The position numbers were made by a program, and so were the translations under genes. Below, piece by piece: positions 13,241 to 27,900 of a DNA stretch of 64,000 nucleotides; the first letter of the stretch is position 1, and each line of letters begins with the position of its first letter. The notes beneath the pieces are model-generated. The model made no database searches, was not told the origin of the DNA, and saw nothing but the letters and a program-made list of their open reading frames with translations. Source of the DNA: Ulva prolifera. Lineage: Eukaryota; Chlorophyta; Ulvophyceae; Ulvales; Ulvaceae. The DNA is taken from assembly GCA_023078555.1 (NCBI GenBank), contig CM041199.1, positions 8,623,315 to 8,687,314 on the forward strand. The letters are read 5' to 3'.

Positions 13241-16200
13241 CTAGCCCCAATCCAGGCTCGTGCCCAACGTGAAGCTCGTACCCCAATCTCGAGCCCCGAT
13301 CCTGGCTGGAGCCAACCTGCAAGATGGCACCCCATTCTCGAACCCCAATCTAGGCTCGAGCCCGACTCCAAGATGGCACCCCGATATCGAGCCCAAATCC
13401 AGGCTCGAGCCCCACTCCAAGATAACACCCCAATCTCTACCCCCAATCCAGGCTCGTGCCCAACGTGAAGCTCGTACCCCAATCTCGAGCCCCAATCCAG
13501 GTTGGAGCCCACCTCCAAGATGGCACCCCATTCTCGAGCCCCAATCCAGGCTCGAACCCAACTCCAAGATGGCACCCCATTCTCGAGCCCCAATCCAGGC
13601 TCGTGCCCAACGTGAAGCTCGTACCCCAGTCTCGAGCCCCAATCCAGGCTGGAGCCCACCTCCAAGATGGCACCCCATTCTCGAGCCCCAATCCAGGCTC
13701 GAGCCCCACTCCAAGATGGTACCCCAATCTCGAGCCCCAATCCAGGCTCGAGCCCGTGTCCAAGATGGCACCACAATCTCTTGCCCCAATCCAGGCTCGT
13801 GCCCAACGTGAAGCTCGTACCCCAATCTCGAGCCCTAGTCCAGGCTGGAGCCCACCTCCAAGATGGCACCCCATTCTCGAGCCCCAATCCAGGCTCGAGC
13901 CCCACTCCAAGATGGCACCCCAATCTCTAGCCCCAATCCAGGCTCGTGCCCAACGTGAAGCTCGTACCCCAGTCTCGAGCCCCAGTCCAGGCTGGAGCCC
14001 ACCTGCAAGATGGCACCCCATTCTCGAGCCCCAATCCAGGCTCGAGCCCGACTCCAAGATGTCACCCCGATCTCGAGCCCCAATCCAGGCTCGAGCCCGA
14101 CTCCAAGATGGCACCACAATCTCTAGCCCCATTCCAGGCTCGTGCCCAACGTGAAGCTCGTACCCCAATCTCGAGCCCCAATCCAGGCTGGAGCCCAACT
14201 CCAAGATGGCACCCCATTCTCGAGCCCCAATCCAGGCTCGAGCCCCACTCCAAGATGGCACCCCAATCTCGAGCCCCAATCCAGGCTCGAGCCCGTGTCC
14301 AAGATGGCACCACAATCTCTTGCCCCAATCCAGGCTCGTGCCCAACGTGAAGCTCGTACCCCAATCTCGAGCCCTAGTCCAGGCTGGAGCCCACCTCCAA
14401 GATGGCACCCCATTCTCGAGCCCCAATCCAGGCTCGAGCCCCACTCCAAGATGGCACCCCAATCTCTAGCCCCAATCCAGGCTCGTGCCCAACGTGAAGC
14501 TCGTACCCCAGTCTCGAGCCCCAATCCAGGCTGGAGCCCACCTCCAAGATGGGACCCCATTCTCGAGCCCCAATCCAGGCTCGAGCCCCACTCCAAGATG
14601 GCACCCAAATCTCGAGCCCCAATCCATGCTCGTGCCCCACTCCAAGCTGGCACCCCAATCTCGAGCCCCAATCCAAGCTCATGCCCGTTTCCAAGATGGC
14701 ACCCCAATCTCGAGCCCCAATCCAGGCTCGAGCCCCACTCCAAGATGGCACCCCAATCTCTAGCCCCAATCCAGGCTCGTGCCCAACGTGAAGCTCGTAC
14801 CCCAATCTCGATCCCCGATCCTGGCTGGAGCCAACCTGCAAGATGGCACCCCATTCTCGAACCCCAATCTAGGCTCGAGCCCGACTCCAAGATGGCACCC
14901 CGATATCGAGCCCAAATCCAGGCTCGAGCCCCACTCCAAGATAACACCCCAATCTCTACCCCCAATCCAGGCTCCTGCCCAACGTGAAGCTCGTACCCCA
15001 ATCTCGAGCCCCAATCCAGGTTGGAGCCCACCTCCAAGATGGCACCCCATTCTCGAGCCCCAATCCAGGCTCGAACCCAACTCCAAGATGGCACCCCATT
15101 CTCGGGCCCCAATCCAGGCTCGTGCCCCACGTGAAGCTCGTACCCCAATCTCGAGCCCCAATCCAGGCTGGAGCCCACCTCCAAGATGGCACCCCATTCC
15201 CGAGCCCCAATCCAGGCTCGAACCCCACTCCAAGATAACACCCCAATCTCTACCCCCAATCCAGGCTCGTGCCCAACGTGAAGCTCGTACCCCAATCTCG
15301 AGCCCCAATCCAGGTTGGAGCCCACCTCCAAGATGGCACCCCATTCTCGAGCCCCAATCCAGGCTCGAACCCAACTCCAAGATGGCACCCCATTCTCGAG
15401 CCCCAATCCAGGCTCGTGCCCCACGTGAAGCTCGTACCCCAATCTCGAGCCCCAATCCAGGCTGGAGCCCACCTCCAAGATGGCCCCCCATTCTCGAGCC
15501 CCAATCTAGGCTCGAGCCCGACTCCAAGATAACACCCCAATCTCTACCCCCAATCCAGGCTGGAGCCCAACTCCAAGATGGCACCCCATTCTCGAGCCCC
15601 AATCCAGGCTCGTGCCCAACGTGAAGCTCGTACCCCAATCTCGAGCCCCAATCCAGGCTGGAGCCCAACTCCAAGATGGCCCCCCATTCTCGAGCCCCAA
15701 TCTAGGCTCGAGCCCGACTCCAAGATAACACCCCAATCTCTACCCCCAATCCAGGCTCGTGCCCAACGTGAAGCTCGTACCCCAATCTCGAGCCCCAATC
15801 CAGGCTGGAGCCCACCTCCAAGATGGCACCCCATTCTCGAGCCCCAATCCAGGCTCGAACCCAACTCCAAGATGGCACCCCATTCTCGAGCCCCAATCCA
15901 GGCTCGTGCCCCACGTGAAGCTCGTACCCCAATCTCGAGCCTCGATCCTGGCTGGAGCCCAACTCCAAGATGGCACCCCATTCTCGAACCCCAATCCAGG
16001 CTCGAGCCCGACTCCAAGATGGCACCCCATTCTCGAGCCCCAATCCAGGCTCGTGCCCAACGTGAAGCTCGTACCCCAATCTCGAGCCCCAATCCAGGCT
16101 GGAGCCCAACTCCAAGATGGCCCCCCATTCTCGAGCCCCAATCTAGGCTCGAGCCCGACTCCAAGATAACACCCCAATCTCTACCCCCAATCCAGGCTCG

Positions 16201-19200
16201 TGCCCAACGTGAAGCTCGTACCCCAATCTCGAGCCCCAATCCAGGCTGGTGCCCACCTCCAAGATGGCACCCCATTCTCGAGCCCCAATCCAGGCTCGAA
16301 CCCAACTCCAAGATGGCACCCCAATCTCTAGCCCCAATCCAGGCTCGTGCCCAACATGAAGCTCGTACCCCAATCTCGAGCCCCAATCCAGGCTGGAGCC
16401 CAACTCCAAGATGGCACCCCATTCTCGAGCCCCAATCCAGGCTCGAGCCCCAATCCAAGATGGTACCCCAATCTCGAGCCCCAATCCAGGCTCGAGCCCG
16501 TGTCCAAGATGGCACCACAATCTCTTGCCCCAATCCAGGCTCGAGCCCCACTCCAAGATGGTACCCCGATCTCGAGCCCCAATCCAGGCTCGAGCCCCAC
16601 TCCAAGATGGCACCCCAACCTCGAGCCCCAATCCAGGCTCGAGCCCCACTCCAAGATGGTACCCCAATCTCGAGCCCCAATCCAGGCTCGAGCCCGACTC
16701 CAAGATGGCACCACAATCTCTAGCCCCAATCCAGGCTCGTGCCCAACGTGAAGCTCGTACCCCAATCTCGAGCCCCAATCCAGGCTGGAGCCCACCTCCA
16801 AGATGGCACCCCATTCCCGAGCCCCAATCCAGGCTCGAACCCAACTCCAAGATGGTACCACAATCTCTAGCCCCAATCCAGGCTCGAGCCCCACTCCAAG
16901 ATGGTACCCCAATCTCGAGCCCCAATCCAGGCTCGAGCCCGACTCCAAGATGGCACCACAATCTCTAGCCCTAATCCAGGCTCGTGCCCAACGTGAAGCT
17001 CGTACCCCAATCTCGAGCCCCAATCCAGGCTGGAGCCCAACTCCAAGATGGCACCCCATTCTCGAGCCCCAATCCAGGCTCGAGCCCCACTCCAAGATGG
17101 TACCCCATTCTCGAGCCCCAATCTAGGCTCGAGCCCGACTCCAAGATAACACCCCAATCTCTACCCCCAATCCAGGCTCGTGCCCAACGTGAAGCTCGTA
17201 CCCCAATCTCGAGCCCCAATCCAGGTTGGAGCCCACCTCCAAGATGGCACCCCATTCCCGAGCCCCAATCCAGGCTCGAACCCAACTCCAAGATGGTACC
17301 CCAATCTCGAGCCCCAATCCAGGCTGGAGCCCACCTCCAAGATGGCACCCCATTCCCGAGCCCCAATCCAGGCTCGAACCCAACTCCAAGATGGCACCAC
17401 AATCTCTAGCCCCAATCCAGGCTCATGCCCAACGTGAAGCTCGTACCCCAATCTCGAGCCCCAATCCAGGCTGGAGCCCACCTCCAAGATGGCACCCCAT
17501 TCCCGAGCCCCAATCCAGGCTCGAACCCAACTCCAAGATGGTACCACAATCTCTAGCCCCAATCCAGGCTCGAGCCCCACTCCAAGATGGTACCCCAATC
17601 TCGAGCCCCAATCCAGGCTCGAGCCCGACTCCAAGATGGCACCACAATCTCTAGCCCTAATCCAGGCTCGTGCCCAACGTGAAGCTCGTACCCCAATCTC
17701 GAGCCCCAATCCAGGCTGGAGCCCAACTCCAAGATGGCACCCCATTCTCGAGCCCCAATCCAGGCTCGAGCCCCACTCCAAGATGGTACCCCATTCTCGA
17801 GCCCCAATCTAGGCTCGAGCCCGACTCCAAGATAACACCCCAATCTCTACCCCCAATCCAGGCTCGTGCCCAACGTGAAGCTCGTACCCCAATCTCGAGC
17901 CCCAATCCAGGCTGGAGCCCACCTCCAAGATGGCACCCCATTCTCGAGCCCCAATCCAGGCTCGAACCCCACTCCAAGATGGCACCCCAATCTCTAGCCC
18001 CAATCCAGGCTCGTGCCCAACGTGAAGCTCGTACCCCAATCTCGAGCCCCGATCCTGGCTGGAGCCCAACTCCAAGATGGCACCCCATTCTCGAACCCCA
18101 ATCTAGGCTCGAGCCCGACTCCAAGATGGCACCCCGATATCGAGCCCAAATCCAGGCTCGAGCCCCACTCCAAGATAACACCCTAATCTCTACCCCCAAT
18201 CCAGGCTCGTGCCCAACGTGAAGCTCGTACCCCAATCTCGAGCCCCAATCCAGGTTGGAGCCCACCTCCAAGATGGCACCCCATTCTCGAGCCCCAATCC
18301 AGGCTCGAACCCAACTCCAAGATGGCACCCCATTCTCGAGCCCCAATCCAGGCTCGTGCCCCACGTGAAGCTCGTACCCCAATCTCGAGCCCCAATCCAG
18401 GCTGGAGCCCACCTCCAAGATGGCCCCCCATTCTCGAGCCCCAATCTAGGCTCGAGCCCAACTCCAAGATAACACCCCAATCTCTACCCCCAATCCAGGT
18501 TGGAGCCCAACTCCAAGATGGCACCCCATTCTCGAGCCCCAATCCAGGCTCGAGCCCGACTCCAAGATGGCACCCCGATATCGAGCCCAAATCCAGGCTC
18601 GAGCCCCACTCCAAGATGGCACCCCAATCTCTAGCCCCAATCCAGGCTCGTGCCCAACGTTAAGCTCGTACACCAATCTCGAGCCCCAGTCCAGGCTGGA
18701 GCCCACCTCCAAGATGGCACCCCAATCTCGAGCCCCAGTCCAGGCTGGAGCCCACCTCCAAGATGGCCCCCCATTCTCGAGCCCCAATCTAGGCTCGAGC
18801 CCGACTCCAAGATAACACCCCAATCTCTACCCCCAATCAAGGCTCGTGCCCAACGTGAAGCTCGTACCCCAATCTCGAGCCCCAATCCAGGCTGGAGCCC
18901 AACTCCAAGATGGCCCCCCATTCTCGAGCCCCAATCTAGGCTCGAGCCCGACTCCAAGATAACACCCCAATCTCTACCCCCAATCCAGGCTCGTGCCCAA
19001 CGTGAAGCTCGTACCCCAATCTCGAGCCCCGATCCTGGCTGGAGCCCAACTCCAAGATGGCACCCCGATATCGAGCCCAAATCCAGGCTCGAGCCCCACT
19101 CCAAGATAACACCCCAATCTCTACCCCCAATCCAGGCTCGTGCCCAACGTGAAGCTCGTACCCCAATCTCGAGCCCCAATCCAGGTTGGAGCCCACCTCC

Positions 19201-20266
19201 AAGATGGCACCCCATTCTCGAGCCCCAATCCAGGCTCGAACCCAACTCCAAGATGGCACCCCATTCTCGAGCCCCAATCCAGGCTCGTGCCCCACGTGAA
19301 GCTCGTACCCCAATCTCGAGCCCCAATCCAGGCTGGAGCCCACCTCCAAGATGGCCCCCCATTCTCGAGCCCCAATCTAGGCTCGAGCCCGACTCCAAGA
19401 TAACACCCCAATCTCTACCCCCAATCCAGGTTGGAGCCCAACTCCAAGATGGCACCCCATTCTCGAGCCCCAATCCAGGCTCGAGCCCGACTCCAAGATG
19501 TCACCCCGATCTCGAGCCCCAATCCAGGCTCGAGCCCCACTCCAAGATGGCACCCCAATCTCTAGCCCCAATCCAAGCTCGTGCCCAACGTTAAGCTCGT
19601 ACACCAATCTCGAGCCCCAGTCCAGGCTGGAGCCCACCTCCAAGATGGCACCCCAATCTCGAGCCCCAGTCCAGGCTGGAGCCCACCTCCAAGATGGCCC
19701 CCCATTCTCGAGCCCCAATCTAGGCTCGAGCCCGACTCCAAGATAACACCCCAATCTCTACCCCCAATCAAGGCTCGTGCCCAACGTGAAGCTCGTACCC
19801 CAATCTCGAGCCCCAATCCAGGCTGGAGCCCAACTCCAAGATGGCCCCCCATTCTCGAGCCCCAATCTAGGCTCGAGCCCGACTCCAAGATAACACCCCA
19901 ATCTCTACCCCCAATCCAGGCTCGTGCCCAACGTGAAGCTCGTACCCCAATCTCGAGCCCCAATCCAGGCTGGAGCCCACCTCCAAGATGGCACCCCATT
20001 CTCGAGCCCCAATCCAGGCTCGAACCCAACTCCAAGATGGCACCCCATTCTCGAGCCCCAATCCAGGCTCGTGCCCCACGTGAAGCTCGTACCCCAATCT
20101 CGAGCCTCGATCCTGGCTGGAGCCCAACTCCAAGATGGCACCCCATTCTCGAACCCCAATCCAGGCTCGAGCCCGACTCCAAGATGGCACCCCGATATCG
20201 AGCCCAAATCCAGGCTCGAGCCCCACTCCAAGATGGCACCCCAATCTCTAGCCCCAATCCAGGCTC

Positions 20267-22040
20267 GTGCCCAACATGAAGCTCGTACCCCAATCTCGAG
20301 CCCCAATCCAGGCTGGAGCCCAACTCCAAGATGGCACCCCATTCTCGAGCCCCAATCCAGGCTCGAGCCCCACTCCAAGATGGTACCCCATTCTCAAGCC
20401 CCAATCTAGGCTCGAGCCCGACTCCAAGATAACACCCCAATCTCTACCCCCAATCCAGGCTCGTGCCCAACGTGAAGCTCGTACCCCAATCTCGAGCCCC
20501 AATCCAGGCTGGAGCCCACCTCCAAGATGGCACCCCATTCTCGAGCCCCAATCCAGGCTCGAACCCAACTCCAAGATGGCACCCCATTCTCGAGCCCCAA
20601 TCCAGGCTCGTGCCCAACGTGAAGCTCGTACCCCAATCTCGAGCCCCGATCCTGGCTGGAGCCCAACTCCAAGATGGCACCCCATTCTCGAACCCCAATC
20701 CAGGCTCGAGCCCGACTCCAAGATGGCACCCCGATATCGAGCCCAAATCCAGGCTCGAGCCCCACTCCAAGATGGCACCCCAATCTCTAGCCCCAATCCA
20801 GGCTCGTGCCCAACGTGAAGCTCGTACCCCAACCTCGAGCCCCGATCCTGGCTGGAGCCCAACTCCAAGATGGCACCCCATTCTCGAACCCCAATCTAGG
20901 CTCGAGCCCGACTCCAAGATGGCACCCCGATATCGAGCCCAAATCCAGGCTCGAGCCCCACTCCAAGATAACACCCTAATCTCTACCCCCAATCCAGGCT
21001 CGTGCCCAACGTGAAGCTCGTACCCCAATCTCGAGCCCCAATCCAGGTTGGAGCCCACCTCCAAGATGGCACCCCATTCTCGAGCCCCAATCCAGGCTCG
21101 AACCCAACTCCAAGATGGCACCCCATTCTCGAGCCCCAATCCAGGCTCGTGCCCCACGTGAAGCTCGTACCCCAATCTCGAGCCCCAATCCAGGCTGGAG
21201 CCCACCTCCAAGATGGCCCCCCATTCTCGAGCCCCAATCTAGGCTCGAGCCCAACTCCAAGATAACACCCCAATCTCTACCCCCAATCCAGGTTGGAGCC
21301 CAACTCCAAGATGGCACCCCATTCTCGAGCCCCAATCCAGGCTCGAGCCCGACTCCAAGATGGCACCCCGATATCGAGCCCAAATCCAGGCTCGAGCCCC
21401 ACTCCAAGATGGCACCCCAATCTCTAGCCCCAATCCAGGCTCGTGCCCAACGTGAAGCTCGTACCCCAATCTCGAGCCCCGATCCTGGCTGGAGCCCAAC
21501 TCCAAGATGGCACCCCGATATCGAGCCCAAATCCAGGCTCGAGCCCCACTCCAAGATAACACCCCAATCTCTACCCCCAATCCAGGCTCGTGCCCAACGT
21601 GAAGCTCGTACCCCAATCTCGAGCCCCAATCCAGGTTGGAGCCCACCTCCAAGATGGCACCCCATTCTCGAGCCCCAATCCAGGCTCGAACCCAACTCCA
21701 AGATGGCACCCCATTCTCGAGCCCCAATCCAGGCTCGTGCCCCACGTGAAGCTCGTACCCCAATCTCGAGCCCCAATCCAGGCTGGAGCCCACCTCCAAG
21801 ATGGCCCCCCATTCTCGAGCCCCAATCTAGGCTCGAGCCCGACTCCAAGATAACACCCCAATCTCTACCCCCAATCCAGGTTGGAGCCCAACTCCAAGAT
21901 GGCACCCCATTCTCGAGCCCCAATCCAGGCTCGAGCCCGACTCCAAGATGTCACCCCGATCTCGAGCCCCAATCCAGGCTCGAGCCCCACTCCAAGATGG
22001 TACCCCAATCTCTAGCCCCAATCCAAGCTCGTGCCCAACG
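20267..22040. repeat. Long duplicated segment, copy 1 (partner at about 28,452)
   Basis: The order of monomer variants and the translated frames here match 28,452-30,225 at a constant offset of 8,185 bp (167 monomers plus 2, the two extra bases being explained by the two 50-bp units in between). Edges are approximate. Confidence 0.72.
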
Positions 22041-22716
22041 TTAAGCTCGTACACCAATCTCGAGCCCCAGTCCAGGCTGGAGCCCACCTCCAAGATGGCA
22101 CCCCAATCTCGAGCCCCAGTCCAGGCTGGAGCCCACCTCCAAGATGGCACCCCATTCTCGAGCCCCAATCCAGGCTCGAACCCAACTCCAAGATGGCACC
22201 CCATTCTCGAGCCCCAATCCAGGCTCGTGCCCCACGTGAAGCTCGTACCCCAATCTCGAGCCCCAATCCAGGCTGGAGCCCACCTCCAAGATGGCCCCCC
22301 ATTCTCGAGCCCCAATCTAGGCTCGAGCCCGACTCCAAGATAACACCCCAATCTCTACCCCCAATCCAGGTTGGAGCCCAACTCCAAGATGGCACCCCAT
22401 TCTCGAGCCCCAATCCAGGCTCGTGCCCCACGTGAAGCTCGTACCCCAATCTCGAGCCCCAATCCAGGCTGGAGCCCACCTCCAAGATGGCCCCCCATTC
22501 TCGAGCCCCAATCTAGGCTCGAGCCCGACTCCAAGATAACACCCCAATCTCTACCCCCAATCCAGGTTGGAGCCCAACTCCAAGATGGCACCCCATTCTC
22601 GAGCCCCAATCCAGGCTCGAGCCCGACTCCAAGATGTCACCCCAATCTCGAGCCCCAATCCAGGCTCGAGCCCCACTCCAAGATGGCACCCCAATCTCTA
22701 GCCCCAATCCAAGCTC

Positions 22717-24900
22717 GTGCCCAACGTTAAGCTCGTACACCAATCTCGAGCCCCAGTCCAGGCTGGAGCCCACCTCCAAGATGGCACCCCAATCTCGAGC
22801 CCCAGTCCAGGCTGGAGCCCACCTCCAAGATGGCCCCCCATTCTCGAGCCCCAATCTAGGCTCGAGCCCGACTCCAAGATAACACCCCAATCTCTACCCC
22901 CAATCAAGGCTCGTGCCCAACATGAAGCTCGTACCCCAATCTCGAGCCCCAATCCAGGCTGGAGCCCAACTCCAAGATGGCCCCCCATTCTCGAGCCCCA
23001 ATCTAGGCTCGAGCCCGACTCCAAGATAACACCCCAATCTCTACCCCCAATCCAGGCTCGTGCCCAACGTGAAGCTCGTACCCCAATCTCGAGCCCCAAT
23101 CCAGGCTGGAGCCCACCTCCAAGATGGCACCCCATTCTCGAGCCCCAATCCAGGCTCGAACCCAACTCCAAGATGGCACCCCATTCTCGAGCCCCAATCC
23201 AGGCTCGTGCCCCACGTGAAGCTCGTACCCCAATCTCGAGCCTCGATCCTGGCTGGAGCCCAACTCCAAGATGGCACCCCATTCTCGAACCCCAATCCAG
23301 GCTCGAGCCCGACTCCAAGATGGCACCCCGATATCGAGCCCAAATCCAGGCTCGAGCCCCACTCCAAGATGGCACCCCAATCTCTAGCCCCAATCCAGGC
23401 TCGTGCCCAACATGAAGCTCGTACCCCAATCTCGAGCCCCAATCCAGGCTGGAGCCCAACTCCAAGATGGCACCCCATTCTCGAGCCCCAATCCAGGCTC
23501 GAGCCCCAATCCAAGATGGTACCCCAATCTCGAGCCCCAATCCAGGCTCGAGCCCGTGTCCAAGATGGCACCACAATCTCTTGCCCCAATCCAGGCTCGA
23601 GCCCCACTCCAAGATGGTACCCCGATCTCGAGCCCCAATCCAGGCTCGAGCCCCACTCCAAGATGGCACCCCAACCTCGAGCCCCAATCCAGGCTCGAGC
23701 CCCACTCCAAGATGGTACCCCCAATCTCGAGCCCCAATCCAGGCTCGAGCCCGACTCCAAGATGGCACCACAATCTCTAGCCCCAATCCAGGCTCGTGCC
23801 CAACGTGAAGCTCGTACCCCAATCTCGAGCCCCAATCCAGGCTGGAGCCCACCTCCAAGATGGCACCCCATTCCCGAGCCCCAATACAGGCTCGAACCCA
23901 ACTCCAAGATGGCACCACAATCTCTAGCCCCAATCCAGGCTCATGCCCAACGTGAAGCTCGTACCCCAATCTCGAGCCCCAATCCAGGCTGGAGCCCACC
24001 TCCAAGATGGCACCCCATTCCCGAGCCCCAATCCAGGCTCGAACCCAACTCCAAGATGGTACCACAATCTCTAGCCCCAATCCAGGCTCGAGCCCCACTC
24101 CAAGATGGTACCCCAATCTCGAGCCCCAATCCAGGCTCGAGCCCGACTCCAAGATCGCACCACAATCTCTAGCCCCAATCCAGGCTCGTGCCCAACGTGA
24201 AGCTCGTACCCCAATCTCGAGCCCCAATCGAGGCTGGAGCCCACCTCCAAGATGGCACCCCATTCCCGAGCCCCAATCCAGGCTCAAACCCAACTCCAAG
24301 ATGGCACCACAATCTCTAGCCCCAATCCAGGCTCATGCCCAACGTGAAGCTCGTACCCCAATCTCGAGCCCCAATCCAGGCTGGAGCCTAACTCCAAGAT
24401 GGCATCCCATTCTCGAGCCCCAATCCAGGCTCGAGCCCCACTCCAACATGGTACCCCAATCTCGAGCCCCAATCCAGGCTCGAGCCCGACTCCATGATGG
24501 CACCACAATCTCTAGCCCCAATCCAGGCTCGTGCCCAACGTGAAGCTCGTACCCCAATCTCGAGCCCCAATCCAGGCTGGAGCCCATCTCCAAGAAGGCA
24601 CCCCATTCTCGAGCCCCAATCCAGGCTCGAGCCCCACTCCAAGATGGTACCCCAATCTCGAGCCCCAATCCAGGCTCGAGCCCGACTCCAAGATGGCACC
24701 ACAATCTCTAGCCCCAATCCAGGCTCGTGCCCAACGTGAAGCTCGTACCCCAATCTCGAGCCCCAATCCAGGCTGGAGCCCAACTCCAAGATGGCACCCC
24801 ATTCTCGAGCCCCAATCCAGGCTCGAGCCCCACTCCAAGATGGTACCCCATTCTCGAGCCCCAATCTAGGCTCGAGCCCGACTCCAAGATAACACCCCAA
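22717..24900. repeat. Long duplicated segment, copy 1 (partner at about 31,588)
   Basis: This matches 31,588-33,770 at an offset of 8,870-8,871 bp, with only scattered substitutions noticed and one 50-bp unit on this side only. It includes the rare CCCATTCCCGAG, CCAACATGG and AAGATCGCACC variants in the same order in both places. Confidence 0.72.
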
Positions 24901-27900
24901 TCTCTACCCCCAATCCAGGCTCGTGCCCAACGTGAAGCTCGTACCCCAATCTCGAGCCCCAATCCAGGCTGGAGCCCACCTCCAAGATGGCACCCTTTTC
25001 TCGAGCCCCAATCCAGGCTCGAACCCAACTCCAAGATGGCACCCCATTCTCGAGCCCCAATCCAGGCTCGTGCCCAACGTGAAGCTCGTACCCCAATCTC
25101 GAGCCCCGATCCTGGCTGGAGCCCAACTCCAAGATGGCACCCCATTCTCGAACCCCAATCCAGGCTCGAGCCCGACTCCAAGATGGCACCCCGATATCGA
25201 GCCCAAATCCAGGCTCGAGCCCCACTCCAAGATGGTACCCCCAATCTCTAGCCCCAATCCAGGCTCGTGCCCAACGTGAAGCTCGTACCCCAATCTCGAG
25301 CCCCGATCCTGGCTGGAGCCCAACTCCAAGATGGCACCCCATTCTCGAACCCCAATCTAGGCTCGAGCCCGACTCCAAGATGGCACCCCGATATCGAGCC
25401 CAAATCCAGGCTCGAGCCCCACTCCAAGATAACACCCCAATCTCTACCCCCAATCCAGGCTCGTGCCCAACGTGAAGCTCGTACCCCAATCTCGAGCCCC
25501 AATCCAGGTTGGAGCCCACCTCCAAGATGGCACCCCATTCTCGAGCCCCAATCCAGGCTCGAACCCAACTCCAAGATGGCACCCCATTCTCGAGCCCCAA
25601 TCCAGGCTCGTGCCCCACGTGAAGCTCGTACCCCAATCTCGAGCCCCAATCCAGGCTGGAGCCCACCTCCAAGATGGCCCCCCATTCTCGAGCCCCAATC
25701 TAGGCTCGAGCCCGACTCCAAGATAACACCCCAATCTCTACCCCCAATCCAGGCTGGAGCCCAACTCCAAGATGGCACCCCATTCTCGAGCCCCAATCCA
25801 GGCTGGAGCCCAACTCCAAGATGGCACCCCATTCTCGAGCCCCAATCCAGGCTCGAGCCCCACTCCAAGATGGTACCCCAATCTCGAGCCCCAATCCAGG
25901 CTCGAGCCCGTGTCCAAGATGGCACCACAATCTCTTGCCCCAATCCAGGCTCGTGCCCAACGTGAAGCTCGTACCCCAATCTCGAGCCCCAGTCCAGGCT
26001 GGAGCCCACCTCCAAGATGGCACCCCATTCTCGAGCCCCAATCCAGGCTCGAGCCCCACTCCAAGATGGCACCCCAATCTCTAGCCCCAATCCAGGCTCG
26101 TGCCCAACGTGAAGCTCGTACCCCAGTCTCGAGCCCCAATCCAGGCTGGAGCCCACCTCCAAGATGGGACCCCATTCTCGAGCCCCAATCCAGGCTCGAG
26201 CCCCACTCCAAGATGGCACCCAAATCTCGAGCCCCAATCCATGCTCGTGCCCCACTCCAAGCTGGCACCCCAATCTCGAGCCCCAATCCAAGCTCGTGCC
26301 CGTTTCCAAGATGGCACCCCAATCTCGAGCCCCAATCCAGGCTCGAGCCCCACTCCAAGATGGCACCCCAATCTCTAGCCCCAATCCAGGCTCGTGCCCA
26401 ACGTGAAGCTCGTACCCCAATCTCGAGCCCCGATCCTGGCTGGAGCCAACCTGCAAGATGGCACCCCATTCTCGAACCCCAATCTAGGCTCGAGCCCGAC
26501 TCCAAGATGGCACCCCGATATCGAGCCCAAATCCAGGCTCGAGCACCACTCCAAGATAACACCCCAATCTCTACCCCCAATCCAGGCTCGTGCCCAACGT
26601 GAAGCTCGTACCCCAATCTCGAGCCCCAATCCAGGTTGGAGCCCACCTCCAAGATGGCACCCCATTCTCGAGCCCCAATCCAGGCTCGAACCCAACTCCA
26701 AGATGGCACCCCATTCTCGAGCCCCAATCCAGGCTCGTGCCCCACGTGAAGCTCGTACCCCAATCTCGAGCCCCAATCCAGGCTGGAGCCCACCTCCAAG
26801 ATGGCACCCCATTCCCGAGCCCCAATCCAGGCTCGAACCCCACTCCAAGATAACACCCCAATCTCTACCCCCAATCCAGGCTCGTGCCCAACGCGAAGCT
26901 CGTACCCCAATCTCGAGCCCCAATCCAGGTTGGAGCCCACCTCCAAGATGGCACCCCATTCTCGAGCCCCAATCCAGGCTCGAACCCACCTCCAAGATGG
27001 CACCCCATTCTCGAGCCCCAATCCAGGCTCGTGCCCCACGTGAAGCTCGTACCCCAATCTCGAGCCCCAATCCAGGCTGGAGCCCACCTCCAAGATGGCC
27101 CCCCATTCTCGAGCCCCAATCTAGGCTCGAGCCCGACTCCAAGATAACACCCCAATCTCTACCCCCAATCCAGGCTGGAGCCCAACTCCAAGATGGCACC
27201 CCATTCTCGAGCCCCAATCCAGGCTCGTGCCCAACGTGAAGCTCGTACCCCAATCTCGAGCCCCAATCCAGGCTGGAGCCCAACTCCAAGATGGCCCCCC
27301 ATTCTCGAGCCCCAATCTAGGCTCGAGCCCGACTCCAAGATAACACCCCAATCTCTACCCCCAATCCAGGCTCGTGCCCAACGTGAAGCTCGTACCCCAA
27401 TCTCGAGCCCCAATCCAGGCTGGAGCCCACCTCCAAGATGGCACCCCATTCTCGAGCCCCAATCCAGGCTCGAACCCAACTCCAAGATGGCACCCCATTC
27501 TCGAGCCCCAATCCAGGCTCATGCCCCACGTGAAGCTCGTACCCCAATCTCGAGCCTCGATCCTGGCTGGAGCCCAACTCCAAGATGGCACCCCATTCTC
27601 GAACCCCAATCCAGGCTCGAGCCCGACTCCAAGATGGCACCCCGATATCGAGCCCAAATCCAGGCTCGAGCCCCACTCCAAGATGGCACCCCAATCTCTA
27701 GCCCCAATCCAGGCTCGTGCCCAACATGAAGCTCGTACCCCAATCTCGAGCCCCAATCCAGGCTGGAGCCCAACTCCAAGATGGCACCCCATTCTCGAGC
27801 CCCAATCCAGGCTCGAGCCCCAATCCAAGATGGTACCCCAATCTCGAGCCCCAATCCAGGCTCGAGCCCGTGTCCAAGATGGCACCACAATCTCTTGCCC